Shown here: one piece after another, positions 1 to 8,047 of the stretch
Position numbering within the stretch: position 1 is the first letter of the stretch
How the letters are laid out: each line of letters opens with the position of its first letter
Source: Chitinophagaceae bacterium
GTDB taxonomy: Bacteria > Bacteroidota > Bacteroidia > Chitinophagales > Chitinophagaceae
Assembly: GCA_017853575.1 (NCBI GenBank)
Contig: JAFMJI010000001.1
Coordinates: forward strand, 1-64,000
Reading direction: 5' to 3'
Length of the DNA stretch: 64,000 nt
The notes under the pieces: model-generated
What the model was told of the DNA's origin: nothing
The model's database searches: none
The model's input: the letters and a program-made list of their open reading frames with translations, nothing else
Position numbers and translations under genes: made by a program

Positions 1-49
1 GTGGAGAATAGCGGGTTCGAACCCCTGCCTGCCGGCAGGCAGGGCTGAC
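1..49 (-). repeat. Duplicated 3' end of tRNA-Ala interrupted by a palindrome
   Basis: Bases 1-23 repeat exactly the 3' end of the neighbouring tRNA-Ala gene (84-106) and bases 44-49 continue it (107-112). Between the two parts sits a 20-bp perfect palindrome at 24-43. Past base 49 the similarity stops: there is no anticodon or D arm, so this is a tRNA fragment and not a second tRNA gene. It lies directly downstream of the intact tRNA, as a leftover attachment-site repeat would. The copy starts at the window edge and may extend further. Confidence 0.75.
24..43. repeat. 20-bp GC palindrome CCTGCCTGCCGGCAGGCAGG
   Basis: This is a perfect inverted repeat of two 10-base halves, and the outer C23/G44 pair extends it to 22 bp. 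It is almost pure G+C in an AT-rich surrounding. Removing it restores the continuity of the tRNA-Ala 3' repeat, so it looks inserted. It could be a dispersed palindromic element or a small hairpin; no other copy was seen in this window. Confidence 0.7.
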
Positions 50-84
50 GTTCTTGATGCGTAACAGAGAACTTAAATTTCTAG

Positions 85-157
<73 letters not shown>

Positions 158-249
158 AGAGGGTGCAAATTTACTCAATCTATCGATTGATTACAACCTC
201 AAATTTGAAGCAATATTATCCGTAAATTCAACACACAAATAATTGCTAT

Positions 250-1971
250 ATGAACAACGACAATCCATCCCCTAATTTGAATATTAAATCGATCAAGACA
301 AATAGCTTCGATACCATTGTGATTGGATCTGGCATGAGTGGAGGATGGGCAGCCAAAGAATTATGTGAAAAAGGATTGAAAACATTGGTTATTGAAAGAG
401 GAAAAGATGTTGTTCACTTAAAAGATTATCCAACAGCAACCAAACATCCATGGGAGTTTCCTCATCATCTGAAAATGCCTCGAAATGTGTTGGATGAAAA
501 TCCGGTTGTATCAAGATGTTACGCATTCAACGAAGCCACAGAACACTTTTTTGTAAAGGATACAGATCATCCATACATACAAGAAAAGCCATACGATTGG
601 ATCAGAGGTTATCAAGTGGGTGGAAAATCTCTGCTATGGGCAAGACAAACCCAACGATGGAGTAAATATGATTTTGAAGGACCAGCAAGAGATGGATTTG
701 CAATAGATTGGCCGATTCGTTACGATGACTTGGCACCATGGTATTCTTATGTAGAAAAATTTGCAGGAATCAGTGGAAACCATGATGGATTAGACACATT
801 ACCTGATGGCGAATTTCTTCCGGCATGGGAAATGACCTGCGTTGAATCTGACATCCAAAAAAAGATCAACAGTCATTATAAAGATCGCAGGGTTGTACAA
901 GGAAGATGTGCGCATCTCACCAAACCCAATCCCATCCACCTGGAACAAGGAAGAGGACAATGTCAGGCAAGAAGTCTATGTGAACGAGGTTGTCCTTTCG
1001 GAGGATACTACAGCTCCAATTCATCCACCATACCATGGGCAGCCAAAACCGGAAATTTAAGTCTCAGGACAGATGCAGTTGTTCACTCCATTATCTATGA
1101 TGAAAAACTTGGCAAAGCAAAGGGAGTTCAAATTATAGATGCCATCACTGGAAAAACAGAAGAATATTTTGCCAAAATCATTTTTGTGAATGCGGCATGT
1201 TTAAATACAAATCTGATTTTATTGAATTCTACTTCCAACAGATTTCCAAACGGATTGGGAAATGACAGCGGCTTACTAGGAAAATATATCGCCTTTCATA
1301 ATTATAGAGGAACTGTGAGTGCCTCTTATGATGGCCCGGATGATAAATATTATTATGGAAGGAGACCCACACAACCGATGATGCCCAACTTTAGAAATGT
1401 TCACAAGCAAGAGATGGATTTTCTGAGAGGGTATATGGTATTTTATGGTGCAAGCAGAGGGAAGGGCTGGAGTGATAATATAGGTGAAGAATTGAAAAAT
1501 GCATACACAGAGCCGGGAGGTTGGCATGTGAGCATGATGATGCAGGGCGAAACCATTCCGAAAGAAAGCAATCATGTGAGATTGAGCAAGGATCTAAAAG
1601 ACAAATGGGGAATTCCTCAATTGATTACATCCATTGACTATGATGAGAACGATGTGAAACTTAAGGATGATTTTTTACAAGTTGCATCTGAAATGCTGGA
1701 GATTGCTGGATGTACCAACATTAAGCAGCGTGACAGCAAACAAGCCCCTGGATTGGATATCCATGAAATGGGTGGAGTCAGAATGGGCAATGACCCAAAG
1801 ACATCTTTATTGGATAAATGGAATGCCATGCATCACTGCAAGAATGTATTTGTTACTGATGGAGCAGCCATGGTTTCAACAAGTACACAGAATCCATCAT
1901 TGACTTTCATGGCCATGACTGCTAGAGCAGCAAATCATGCAGTAGAGGAATTGAAAAAAGGGAATGTTTAG
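250..1971 (+). CDS. GMC-family FAD-dependent oxidoreductase
   Basis: This 573-residue protein belongs to the glucose-methanol-choline oxidoreductases, which oxidise alcohols or sugars with FAD. The dinucleotide-binding motif GSGMSGG is at residues 26-32, with the ribose-binding acid in LVIER near residue 49. A cysteine-bearing segment (CQARSLCERGCPFGG, about 238-252) is typical of the gluconate/fructose dehydrogenase-type branch. The C-terminus carries the conserved active-site block HEMGGVRMG and NPSLTFMAMTARAA. There is no signal peptide. In many Bacteroidota such genes sit beside a small subunit-3 gene; here the neighbours are a tRNA and an RNA-binding protein, so it looks like an orphan. 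The substrate is unknown. Its stop overlaps the convergent RRM gene by four bases. Confidence 0.9.
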   Translation: MNNDNPSPNLNIKSIKTNSFDTIVIGSGMSGGWAAKELCEKGLKTLVIERGKDVVHLKDYPTATKHPWEFPHHLKMPRNVLDENPVVSRCYAFNEATEHFFVKDTDHPYIQEKPYDWIRGYQVGGKSLLWARQTQRWSKYDFEGPARDGFAIDWPIRYDDLAPWYSYVEKFAGISGNHDGLDTLPDGEFLPAWEMTCVESDIQKKINSHYKDRRVVQGRCAHLTKPNPIHLEQGRGQCQARSLCERGCPFGGYYSSNSSTIPWAAKTGNLSLRTDAVVHSIIYDEKLGKAKGVQIIDAITGKTEEYFAKIIFVNAACLNTNLILLNSTSNRFPNGLGNDSGLLGKYIAFHNYRGTVSASYDGPDDKYYYGRRPTQPMMPNFRNVHKQEMDFLRGYMVFYGASRGKGWSDNIGEELKNAYTEPGGWHVSMMMQGETIPKESNHVRLSKDLKDKWGIPQLITSIDYDENDVKLKDDFLQVASEMLEIAGCTNIKQRDSKQAPGLDIHEMGGVRMGNDPKTSLLDKWNAMHHCKNVFVTDGAAMVSTSTQNPSLTFMAMTARAANHAVEELKKGNV

Positions 1972-2285
1972 AAATTTCTTGATCCGCGGTTATTTTGAAA
2001 ACCGCCGGGGCGTCTGTTGAAGTTTGATTGACCTGTACCAGGCTGTCTCTCTTCTGCAGCTTTTACAACCAATGGCTTCTTGCCAAGAGATATATCGTTG
2101 AGATTTTCAATCGCATCTTTTGCCTCTTCATCATTGGGCATTTCTACAAATCCGAATCCCCTGCTTCTTCCCGTCAGTTTATCCATTGCCACTTTTGCAG
2201 AATCTATTTTTCCAAACTTTTCAAATATTTCTTCCAATTCTGCATCATCAAGGTCATAGGGCAAACCGGCAACGAAAATTTTCAT
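1968..2285 (-). CDS. RRM-domain RNA-binding protein
   Basis: This 105-residue cytoplasmic protein consists of one RNA recognition motif. RNP2 (KIFVAGLPY) lies at residues 2-10 and RNP1 (RGFGFVEM) at 42-49. A short Gly/Arg/Asn-rich tail after residue 80 probably helps RNA binding. Small RRM proteins of this kind are common in Bacteroidota and are thought to act as RNA chaperones or post-transcriptional regulators; the targets are not known. The ATG is 13 bases after a TACCTTTG promoter box. The stop codon shares the tetranucleotide TTAG with the convergent GMC gene. Confidence 0.92.
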   Translation of the reverse strand: MKIFVAGLPYDLDDAELEEIFEKFGKIDSAKVAMDKLTGRSRGFGFVEMPNDEEAKDAIENLNDISLGKKPLVVKAAEERQPGTGQSNFNRRPGGFQNNRGSRNF

Positions 2286-2298
2286 AACGGAATTTTTT

Positions 2299-2306
2299 CA
2301 AAGGTA
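2299..2306 (-). promoter_or_regulatory. Bacteroidota -7 box TACCTTTG (RRM gene)
   Basis: It matches the TAnnTTTG consensus of the primary Bacteroidota sigma factor and ends 13 bases before the RRM gene start. No clear -33 TTG is visible at the usual distance, so support comes from position and the core box only. Confidence 0.5.
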
Positions 2307-2386
2307 ATAAGAATTGAAGACCGGAATTGTAATCTTATTGTAAAATGCCAAATAATAAATACCTAACTTAGAAGAATAGGTCATAT

Positions 2387-3160
2387 ATGATTCACTACAT
2401 CATCAAAGACAAACCAACCAGGCTCTTCCTGATACTAGGAGGATTTTTCATCGCAAATACAATTTTAGCGGAGGTAATTGGGGTGAAGTTGTTTTCTCTT
2501 GAGAAAACATTACACATGCAATCAGCAAACCTCACATTGTTTGGCGAATCAGGACTGGGATTTACGCTTACGGTTGGTGTACTAATTTGGCCAGTCGTTT
2601 TCATCATGACTGATCTGATCAACGAATACTATGGCGTAAAGGGTGTACGATTTCTGTCAATTCTTACCAGCATCATCATCATGTTTGCATTTTTGGTTTT
2701 CTATGGTGCCATTCATTTGGCTCCAGATGATTTTTGGATCAATTCACAAAAAGAAAAGGGAGTACCAAATATGCAATCAGCTTTTTCTCAAGTACTGGGT
2801 CAAGGAATGAATATCATTTTTGCATCTTTGACAGCATTTTTAATAGGACAATTAGCAGATGCAACCGTATTCAAGCAGATTAAAAAGATAACCGGTGAGA
2901 AGGGCATTTGGATGAGAGCAACGGTATCAACGTTGATCTCTCAATTGATTGATACCATCTGCGTTTCATATATTTATCTATATTTTTCTTTAGGATTTTC
3001 ATTTCCAAGAGTAACTGCCATTGCACTGACAGGATATATTTACAAATTTTCTGTGGCGATCATTTGTACACCAATCATTTATTTGATTCACCATCTGATA
3101 GAAGAATATTTAGGCAAGAGCAAGGCTGCTGAAATGAAAAGATCAGCAATGCAGAATTAG
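2387..3160 (+). CDS. Queuosine precursor transporter (YhhQ/VUT family)
   Basis: A 257-residue integral membrane protein with about six hydrophobic segments. It has the family's N-terminal pattern (ANTILAEVIGVKLF, near residues 24-37) and the internal WPVVFIMTDLINEYYG segment near 68-83. Members of the VUT/YhhQ family import queuosine precursors for tRNA modification. Nothing else for queuosine synthesis is in the window, so the role rests on the family. It ends in a four-base overlap with the convergent PEP carboxylase gene. Confidence 0.88.
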   Translation: MIHYIIKDKPTRLFLILGGFFIANTILAEVIGVKLFSLEKTLHMQSANLTLFGESGLGFTLTVGVLIWPVVFIMTDLINEYYGVKGVRFLSILTSIIIMFAFLVFYGAIHLAPDDFWINSQKEKGVPNMQSAFSQVLGQGMNIIFASLTAFLIGQLADATVFKQIKKITGEKGIWMRATVSTLISQLIDTICVSYIYLYFSLGFSFPRVTAIALTGYIYKFSVAIICTPIIYLIHHLIEEYLGKSKAAEMKRSAMQN

Positions 3161-5730
3161 GCTGAATTCCTTCCTGCATTGATGATTCCAAAAGAACATC
3201 GCATCACCAACTTCTCGTAACTTTTACGCAATTCAGAAGGAACATTTTTTTCATCCATTTCCCTGACCTTGGTAATTGCATACTGCTGAATCGTGGCAAT
3301 AGGCAAAACTATTCTCTCTCGGGTTTGAATTGAGATCTGTTCGATTGGATAATCAGACATCAAATCAGTTTTATCAGACAAAAGCAGAATGTATTTTTTT
3401 GTAAGCTCAAATTCCTCTTCAATATCTCTCCACAATTCTCCATACTTTGGATGATCTGATAAAAATGCTGTGAGAGGGAAAAAACATTTTTTCATCGCCA
3501 TCTCGCAATTGTCAATAAGGGTTTTGAAAAACGACGAGCGCTTATATAAATTTTTTAAGTCCTGGAACAATCCTTTTTCCTCCATCATTTTCAATGCTGT
3601 TCCAACACCATAATAACCTGTTACATTCTGTTTCATTTGACTCCATGCACCTACAAACGGGATCGCTCTTAAATCCTGTAAGCTTAGGTTTGAAGTAGCG
3701 CCTCTTTTTGCAGGCCTGCTGCCAATATTCGTTTCAGCATAGAATCTCAGTGGACTCGCATGATATAGATAATCCAGGAAATATGGATGAGATTTTAAAG
3801 TTGCATAGGACTTATATGATTCTTCTGAAAGTTGCTGAATCAGTTCCTGTTCTTGTTGGCTGAATGTACTCAACCCATCAGAGAAAATTTCATTTCCCAA
3901 TCCCGCATGTATCAATTGCTCAATATTGAACTGTGCTGCCTCAACTGTACCGAAATTTGAGCTGACTGTTTGTCCTTGTACCGTCAACTCAATTTCCTTG
4001 TTTGCAATATCACTGCCCATGGATGCATAGAATTTATGGGTCTTCCCTCCGCCTCGTGCAGGAGGTCCTCCCCTTCCATCAAAGAATACAACATCAACAT
4101 CAAACTTTGCTGATATAGAGGTCAACTCTTTTTTTGATTTAAAAATGCTGTAATTGGCCATGAGATAACCTCCATCTTTGGTGCCATCACTAAAGCCTAA
4201 CATTACTGTTTGCTTGTTGCCTCTTCTTTTCAGATGTTCTCTATATAATGGAAATGAATATAGAGACAGCATTACGGAAGAAGCATTTGCTAAATCGCCA
4301 ATGGTTTCAAAAAGTGGAATGATATCTACCGAAATAGATTCTCGTTTCCATCCACCCAATACAAATAGCGCAAATACCTCGAGGATATCTACTGCACTAT
4401 TGCATTGACTAATAATGTAACGTTCACAACCTGGCCTACCATTTTCAGTTTGAATTTTCTTAATGGTTTTTACAGCTTCAAGTGTATCCTTAACGATTGG
4501 CGAAGCAGCTTCTGGAAGCTCAATACCGGCATTGATTGAAGACAACCATTCAATTTTGGCTTCATCATTCATAGATTCGTAATCACCGGCATGCAACAAT
4601 GAACAAATTTCACTGATCACTTTTGCATGTACAGAACTATCCTGACGAATATCAAGAGATGCAAAATACAATCCAAAAAGATGAACACGATTGATCAATC
4701 CATCAACCAAATTCAAGAAAAGTCCGTTGTGGTTGTACAGTATTATTTCTCGGATGGCATGCAGCGTCTCTAGGATTTCTTCTTTTGACAAATCTGATGA
4801 ATGACCTGGAATGAAAATATTGTTATATAACTTATTCTCGAGCTCCAATAATTTAGCATCAACTCCTTCAAAAGTCAATCTTCTTTTGAGTTTTCTAATA
4901 TCCAGATAATAGCACTTGATAATACTGCCTCTTAATGCCTTGGCTACTTTTGCTGTGATATCACTCGTGACAAAAGGATTTCCATCGCGGTCGCCTCCAG
5001 GCCAAAATCCCATTCGTATGACTTTGTTTTCAGGATCATACAAATCGGAATATTGTGAACCCAATGTATTTGCAATTCTACCGCTGGCCTGATAAAAAAC
5101 ATTCTCCAAATACCAAATCAAGCTGACTGCTTCATCATAAGGAGTTGGCTTTTGTTTTTTAAAGAAGGCAGTTTTTCCAAGTTGCTGCAAGTAGATATTG
5201 ATCTGATTCAAATTATTTTCAGCAATTGCTTTGGATAAATCGTTGATGATGCCCAGCACTGAATCAGGATAAAACTGAGTTGGATGAGCAGTGAGTACTA
5301 GGCGAACACAAAAATCCTTCAACTTTTTTTGTAATTGAGCCTGACGTTTTGTTTGAATAACTTCTGTTTCAAGATGCTTCAACGTACCGATGCCCTGCAT
5401 GTCATTGAGCTTTGAAAATGCAGCATCCTCTAATGCATCAAACAATACAACTTGTCGTTCAACATACTGAACAAAGCGGAACATTAAATCAAGTTGTTGC
5501 TGTTCGCTGTTATAAATTGTATGTCGGCTGAAGAAATCCTGCAAAATCTGAGAAGGGTTCATTCTCTTTTTGAATCCCTCTTCACAGTTCGACTGCAACA
5601 ATGAAAGCAAGATCCCAGTTTTCTCAATTCGATGAAATGGCAATGAAGTAAAAAGGCTGTTATACAATTGATATCGAATGCCTACTTCTTTGGTAAATTT
5701 GGCCAATTCATTAGATGAAAAGCTGGTCAT
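3157..5730 (-). CDS. ppc: Phosphoenolpyruvate carboxylase
   Basis: This 857-residue cytoplasmic enzyme carboxylates PEP to oxaloacetate with bicarbonate, refilling the TCA cycle. The catalytic histidine motif LTAHPTQ is at residues 146-152 (H149). The PEP/metal region GFWPGGDRDGNPF lies near 241-253, followed by LGFSDGTKDGGYLMA and the mobile loop FDGRGGPPARGGG in the second half. It ends RNSA, close to the family's conserved C-terminal asparagine. The length is slightly below that of the E. coli enzyme (883). The gene is single, divergent from a GNAT gene 113 bases away. Confidence 0.96.
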   Translation of the reverse strand: MTSFSSNELAKFTKEVGIRYQLYNSLFTSLPFHRIEKTGILLSLLQSNCEEGFKKRMNPSQILQDFFSRHTIYNSEQQQLDLMFRFVQYVERQVVLFDALEDAAFSKLNDMQGIGTLKHLETEVIQTKRQAQLQKKLKDFCVRLVLTAHPTQFYPDSVLGIINDLSKAIAENNLNQINIYLQQLGKTAFFKKQKPTPYDEAVSLIWYLENVFYQASGRIANTLGSQYSDLYDPENKVIRMGFWPGGDRDGNPFVTSDITAKVAKALRGSIIKCYYLDIRKLKRRLTFEGVDAKLLELENKLYNNIFIPGHSSDLSKEEILETLHAIREIILYNHNGLFLNLVDGLINRVHLFGLYFASLDIRQDSSVHAKVISEICSLLHAGDYESMNDEAKIEWLSSINAGIELPEAASPIVKDTLEAVKTIKKIQTENGRPGCERYIISQCNSAVDILEVFALFVLGGWKRESISVDIIPLFETIGDLANASSVMLSLYSFPLYREHLKRRGNKQTVMLGFSDGTKDGGYLMANYSIFKSKKELTSISAKFDVDVVFFDGRGGPPARGGGKTHKFYASMGSDIANKEIELTVQGQTVSSNFGTVEAAQFNIEQLIHAGLGNEIFSDGLSTFSQQEQELIQQLSEESYKSYATLKSHPYFLDYLYHASPLRFYAETNIGSRPAKRGATSNLSLQDLRAIPFVGAWSQMKQNVTGYYGVGTALKMMEEKGLFQDLKNLYKRSSFFKTLIDNCEMAMKKCFFPLTAFLSDHPKYGELWRDIEEEFELTKKYILLLSDKTDLMSDYPIEQISIQTRERIVLPIATIQQYAITKVREMDEKNVPSELRKSYEKLVMRCSFGIINAGRNSA

Positions 5731-5843
5731 GTGCGTATTTTATTAGGAAAAAAGAAGCGATCGGATAATAAAATTAAATAAAATCGACTGAAATAGGTCT
5801 TATTTTTACATTCAACGTCTTTAATATTCAAACAAATCCGCAA

Positions 5844-6323
5844 ATGATCCTTATTAGAAATATCAATAAATCGGATAACCCTTTAATCGCAGCAATCATT
5901 CGCAAATGCCTCGAAGAATTCAATGCAAATAAATGTGGTACAGTTTATTTTGATGACTCGACTGATCATCTTTATGAATTATTTCGAACTCCTAACTCGG
6001 TTTATTTTATTGCAGAGGAAGATGGAAAGATTTTAGGAGGTGGGGGGATTTTCCCCAGCAAGGGACTCCCAGCCGATACGTGTGAATTGGTGAAGATGTA
6101 CTTAGTACCAGAAGCAAGGGGAACCGGACTAGGCGCAAACATCATCAATAAATCAATTGATTTCGCAAAACAGCAAGGCTTCAAAAGAATATATCTTGAA
6201 TCAATGCCGGAACTCAAAAAAGCTATCAGCGTTTATGAAAAATTTGGCTTTGAATATATTTATGAACCAATCGGGGAAACAGGACATCATGGCTGTGACG
6301 TATGGATGACTAAAAATATATAG
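5844..6323 (+). CDS. GNAT-family N-acetyltransferase
   Basis: A 159-residue acetyl-CoA-dependent acetyltransferase. The fold's acetyl-CoA loop RGTGLG is at residues 92-97, after the beta-strand LVKMYLVPEA, and the C-terminal half ends in the usual YEKFGFEYI block. The acceptor cannot be told from sequence; small-molecule amines or protein termini are both possible. The stop TAG abuts the stop of the convergent SprT-like gene with no spacer (TAGCTA). Confidence 0.9.
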   Translation: MILIRNINKSDNPLIAAIIRKCLEEFNANKCGTVYFDDSTDHLYELFRTPNSVYFIAEEDGKILGGGGIFPSKGLPADTCELVKMYLVPEARGTGLGANIINKSIDFAKQQGFKRIYLESMPELKKAISVYEKFGFEYIYEPIGETGHHGCDVWMTKNI

Positions 6324-6944
6324 CTATCCCAATTTAATAACTTCATAGATGGGGCTAAATAAGTAAACCCTTCCAGTATCAATTTCAACTGCCCTTATCC
6401 GCTTTCGGATTTTTTCTTCTCTGCGGTAAATTTTTCCATTTTTAGTTTGAAAACATGCCCCCTGTTGAATTTCTTCAACCAAAAAATGATCGTCTTTTAT
6501 TTGATCATATTTCCTTAAAACCCTCATCAATGCATCATCTGCACAGGAACTAGCAGCAGGACTTTTCAAGGATGCAGTCAATTGTTGTCTGATGTCATTT
6601 GGAAAAACTTCCGTCTGTAAGAAATGTTTCAGTAATTCCGAGAACTGCATCTTCCATTCTTTTCCATGAGATGCCACTCTATGACCGAATCTCTCGAAAG
6701 TGATTAAATGTGCCAGCTCGTGCAACAGTGTTATTAAGAACGCATACTTATTCAGATTTCCATTTACAGAAATACGATGTGCTTTACCTGCAAACGCATT
6801 TCTATAATCACCTAATACAGTACTTCGTGATCTGGTGACAGTAAGGTGAACCTTGTAGTGAACCAAAAAAGGCTCAACCAATTGATAAGTGTTGGCAGGA
6901 ATAAAATCTGACAGGGATGATATGGCCACTTCTTTTTTCGACAT
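6324..6944 (-). CDS. SprT-like zinc metalloprotease domain protein
   Basis: 206 residues. The zinc-binding motif HELAH is at residues 75-79 and a third probable ligand, H93, lies in SHGKEW, as in SprT/Spartan-like proteins. Bacterial SprT function is poorly known; the eukaryotic relatives digest DNA-protein crosslinks. There is no signal peptide, so it acts in the cytoplasm. It is the last gene of a four-gene minus-strand run, one base after the preceding membrane-protein gene. The C-terminal 80 residues are basic and may bind nucleic acid, which is only a guess. Confidence 0.82.
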   Translation of the reverse strand: MSKKEVAISSLSDFIPANTYQLVEPFLVHYKVHLTVTRSRSTVLGDYRNAFAGKAHRISVNGNLNKYAFLITLLHELAHLITFERFGHRVASHGKEWKMQFSELLKHFLQTEVFPNDIRQQLTASLKSPAASSCADDALMRVLRKYDQIKDDHFLVEEIQQGACFQTKNGKIYRREEKIRKRIRAVEIDTGRVYLFSPIYEVIKLG

Positions 6945-6945
6945 C

Positions 6946-7329
6946 CTACTCTTTTCGAAAAAGCGACATAAGTCCTTTTACTTCCAAAAACATGTAAGCC
7001 AAGTATAAAAATAAGCATCCAATGATTCCATTGGTGTTCATTTTATTACCTGCCCATTTTGAATATACTATCACAATCAACACAGAGAGCATCAATTTCA
7101 TCAAAAATGAACCATACACTGCTGATGTAAAACGAACAGTAGATTTAGCTCTTGATCCAGTTGACATAAACCAATAAGAAACAACGGTGATAATACATAG
7201 AAACGCATTGCCGATCAGAAAAACATTGGGATCGGTATCAATTTTTTTAAAGCCACTGTAAAAAACTACAGTAAATATGTTCACTGCTATAAACAGCCAA
7301 AGAATGCTGCGCAAGGGTTTAGGAATCAT
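6946..7329 (-). CDS. Small membrane protein next to AtpZ, function unknown
   Basis: With the ATG at 7329 the protein has 127 residues and about four membrane segments (near 9-27, 34-50, 72-90 and 103-120). A longer TTG-initiated form from 7350 is possible but less likely. It overlaps the AtpZ stop by 11 bases, which implies translational coupling. In Bacteroidota a similar membrane protein usually sits between AtpZ and ATP synthase subunit a, so an AtpI-like assembly role is a reasonable inference; sequence alone does not prove it. No atpB follows here. Confidence 0.75.
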   Translation of the reverse strand: MIPKPLRSILWLFIAVNIFTVVFYSGFKKIDTDPNVFLIGNAFLCIITVVSYWFMSTGSRAKSTVRFTSAVYGSFLMKLMLSVLIVIVYSKWAGNKMNTNGIIGCLFLYLAYMFLEVKGLMSLFRKE

Positions 7330-7534
7330 CTGTTTTTTTATTGGTTTCAATGATTAATTTAATAAGAATAAAAACAATAATTAAAAGAGGTAATACCCAA
7401 ATCAATAATGCTGTCTTAAAACCAAGCCATTGATCGAGTTTCCAACCCAAAGCAAGCATTAAGGCAATGGAAGCAAATAACTGTCCACCCAAGGACATGT
7501 ATTTAAACCATGAGTTATTGGAACTGTCTCTCAT
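7319..7534 (-). CDS. AtpZ/AtpI-like protein
   Basis: 71 residues with two transmembrane helices separated by the characteristic turn WKLDQWLGF, the hallmark of the AtpZ/AtpI accessory proteins of F1Fo ATP synthase, which help c-ring assembly or Mg2+ supply. The ATG at 7534 is preferred over the TTG two codons upstream. The gene sits second in the cluster, 17 bases after the coiled-coil membrane protein. The main atp operon is not in this window, so the accessory genes seem separated from it or lie at its edge. Confidence 0.8.
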   Translation of the reverse strand: MRDSSNNSWFKYMSLGGQLFASIALMLALGWKLDQWLGFKTALLIWVLPLLIIVFILIKLIIETNKKTDDS

Positions 7535-7551
7535 CTTCAATTGCTGAATTT

Positions 7552-7950
7552 TTATTCGGGAGTCTGCTCTAAATTTGGAATAGCGATTACCGCCGTATCC
7601 AGAGTTGTTTCTGCTTTACCAGAAATGATGTTTCGAACATTTTCCCAGTACGCTTCTCTGTTTTTGATATATGTCTCAAGAGAATCTGTCTTGATTTTCA
7701 AATTGGTCAATTCTTTTCTCTCTGCTTGAGAACCATATCCAGGAATATAAAACTTAAGGGGAGTGAAGCTAATTAGTGCAGTGGTGAGCCCAACAAGCAA
7801 TACAAAAACAAAACATGAAAGTACGTATACACTCAAGCGCGTAAGCTTGAATGTGACCAATTCTTCATAGGTATGATCATTCATGATAATCAACCTGTAG
7901 CGATTGGTCAGGCGCTTGAACGTGCTTTGTTTTACTTCATTTTCTGCCAT
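7552..7950 (-). CDS. Membrane-anchored coiled-coil protein (M23-peptidase N-terminus-like)
   Basis: 132 residues: a cytoplasmic N-terminus of about 40, one membrane helix near residues 41-63, then a periplasmic region with a short predicted coiled coil near 78-100. The start (RYRLIIMNDHTYEE) resembles the anchor portion of Bacteroidota M23 peptidases, but no HxxxD/HxH catalytic domain follows. It may be a scaffold partner. It leads the AtpZ cluster and is divergent from porW. Confidence 0.7.
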   Translation of the reverse strand: MAENEVKQSTFKRLTNRYRLIIMNDHTYEELVTFKLTRLSVYVLSCFVFVLLVGLTTALISFTPLKFYIPGYGSQAERKELTNLKIKTDSLETYIKNREAYWENVRNIISGKAETTLDTAVIAIPNLEQTPE

Positions 7951-8047
7951 TCATCAATTTTAACTCAAATTGAGTCATAAAGTTACTGTTAATTCCTCAA
8001 TAGGTGACTTTTCTATTAAACCCAGAAATCTTAGTTTTACTCACCGG

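Noticed and set aside
1-84. A second tRNA gene at the left end
   Set aside because: Only the T arm and acceptor 3' part are present; the sequence up to the intact tRNA has no D arm and would give a 13-base anticodon loop.
1276-1575. Antisense reading frames inside large genes
   Set aside because: They lie fully within clear genes, have low-complexity composition and no recognisable motif; treated as frame shadows throughout the window.
7970-8047. N-terminal extension of PorW from TTG 7970
   Set aside because: It would place 26 residues ahead of a well-formed signal peptide; ATG 8048 is preferred.
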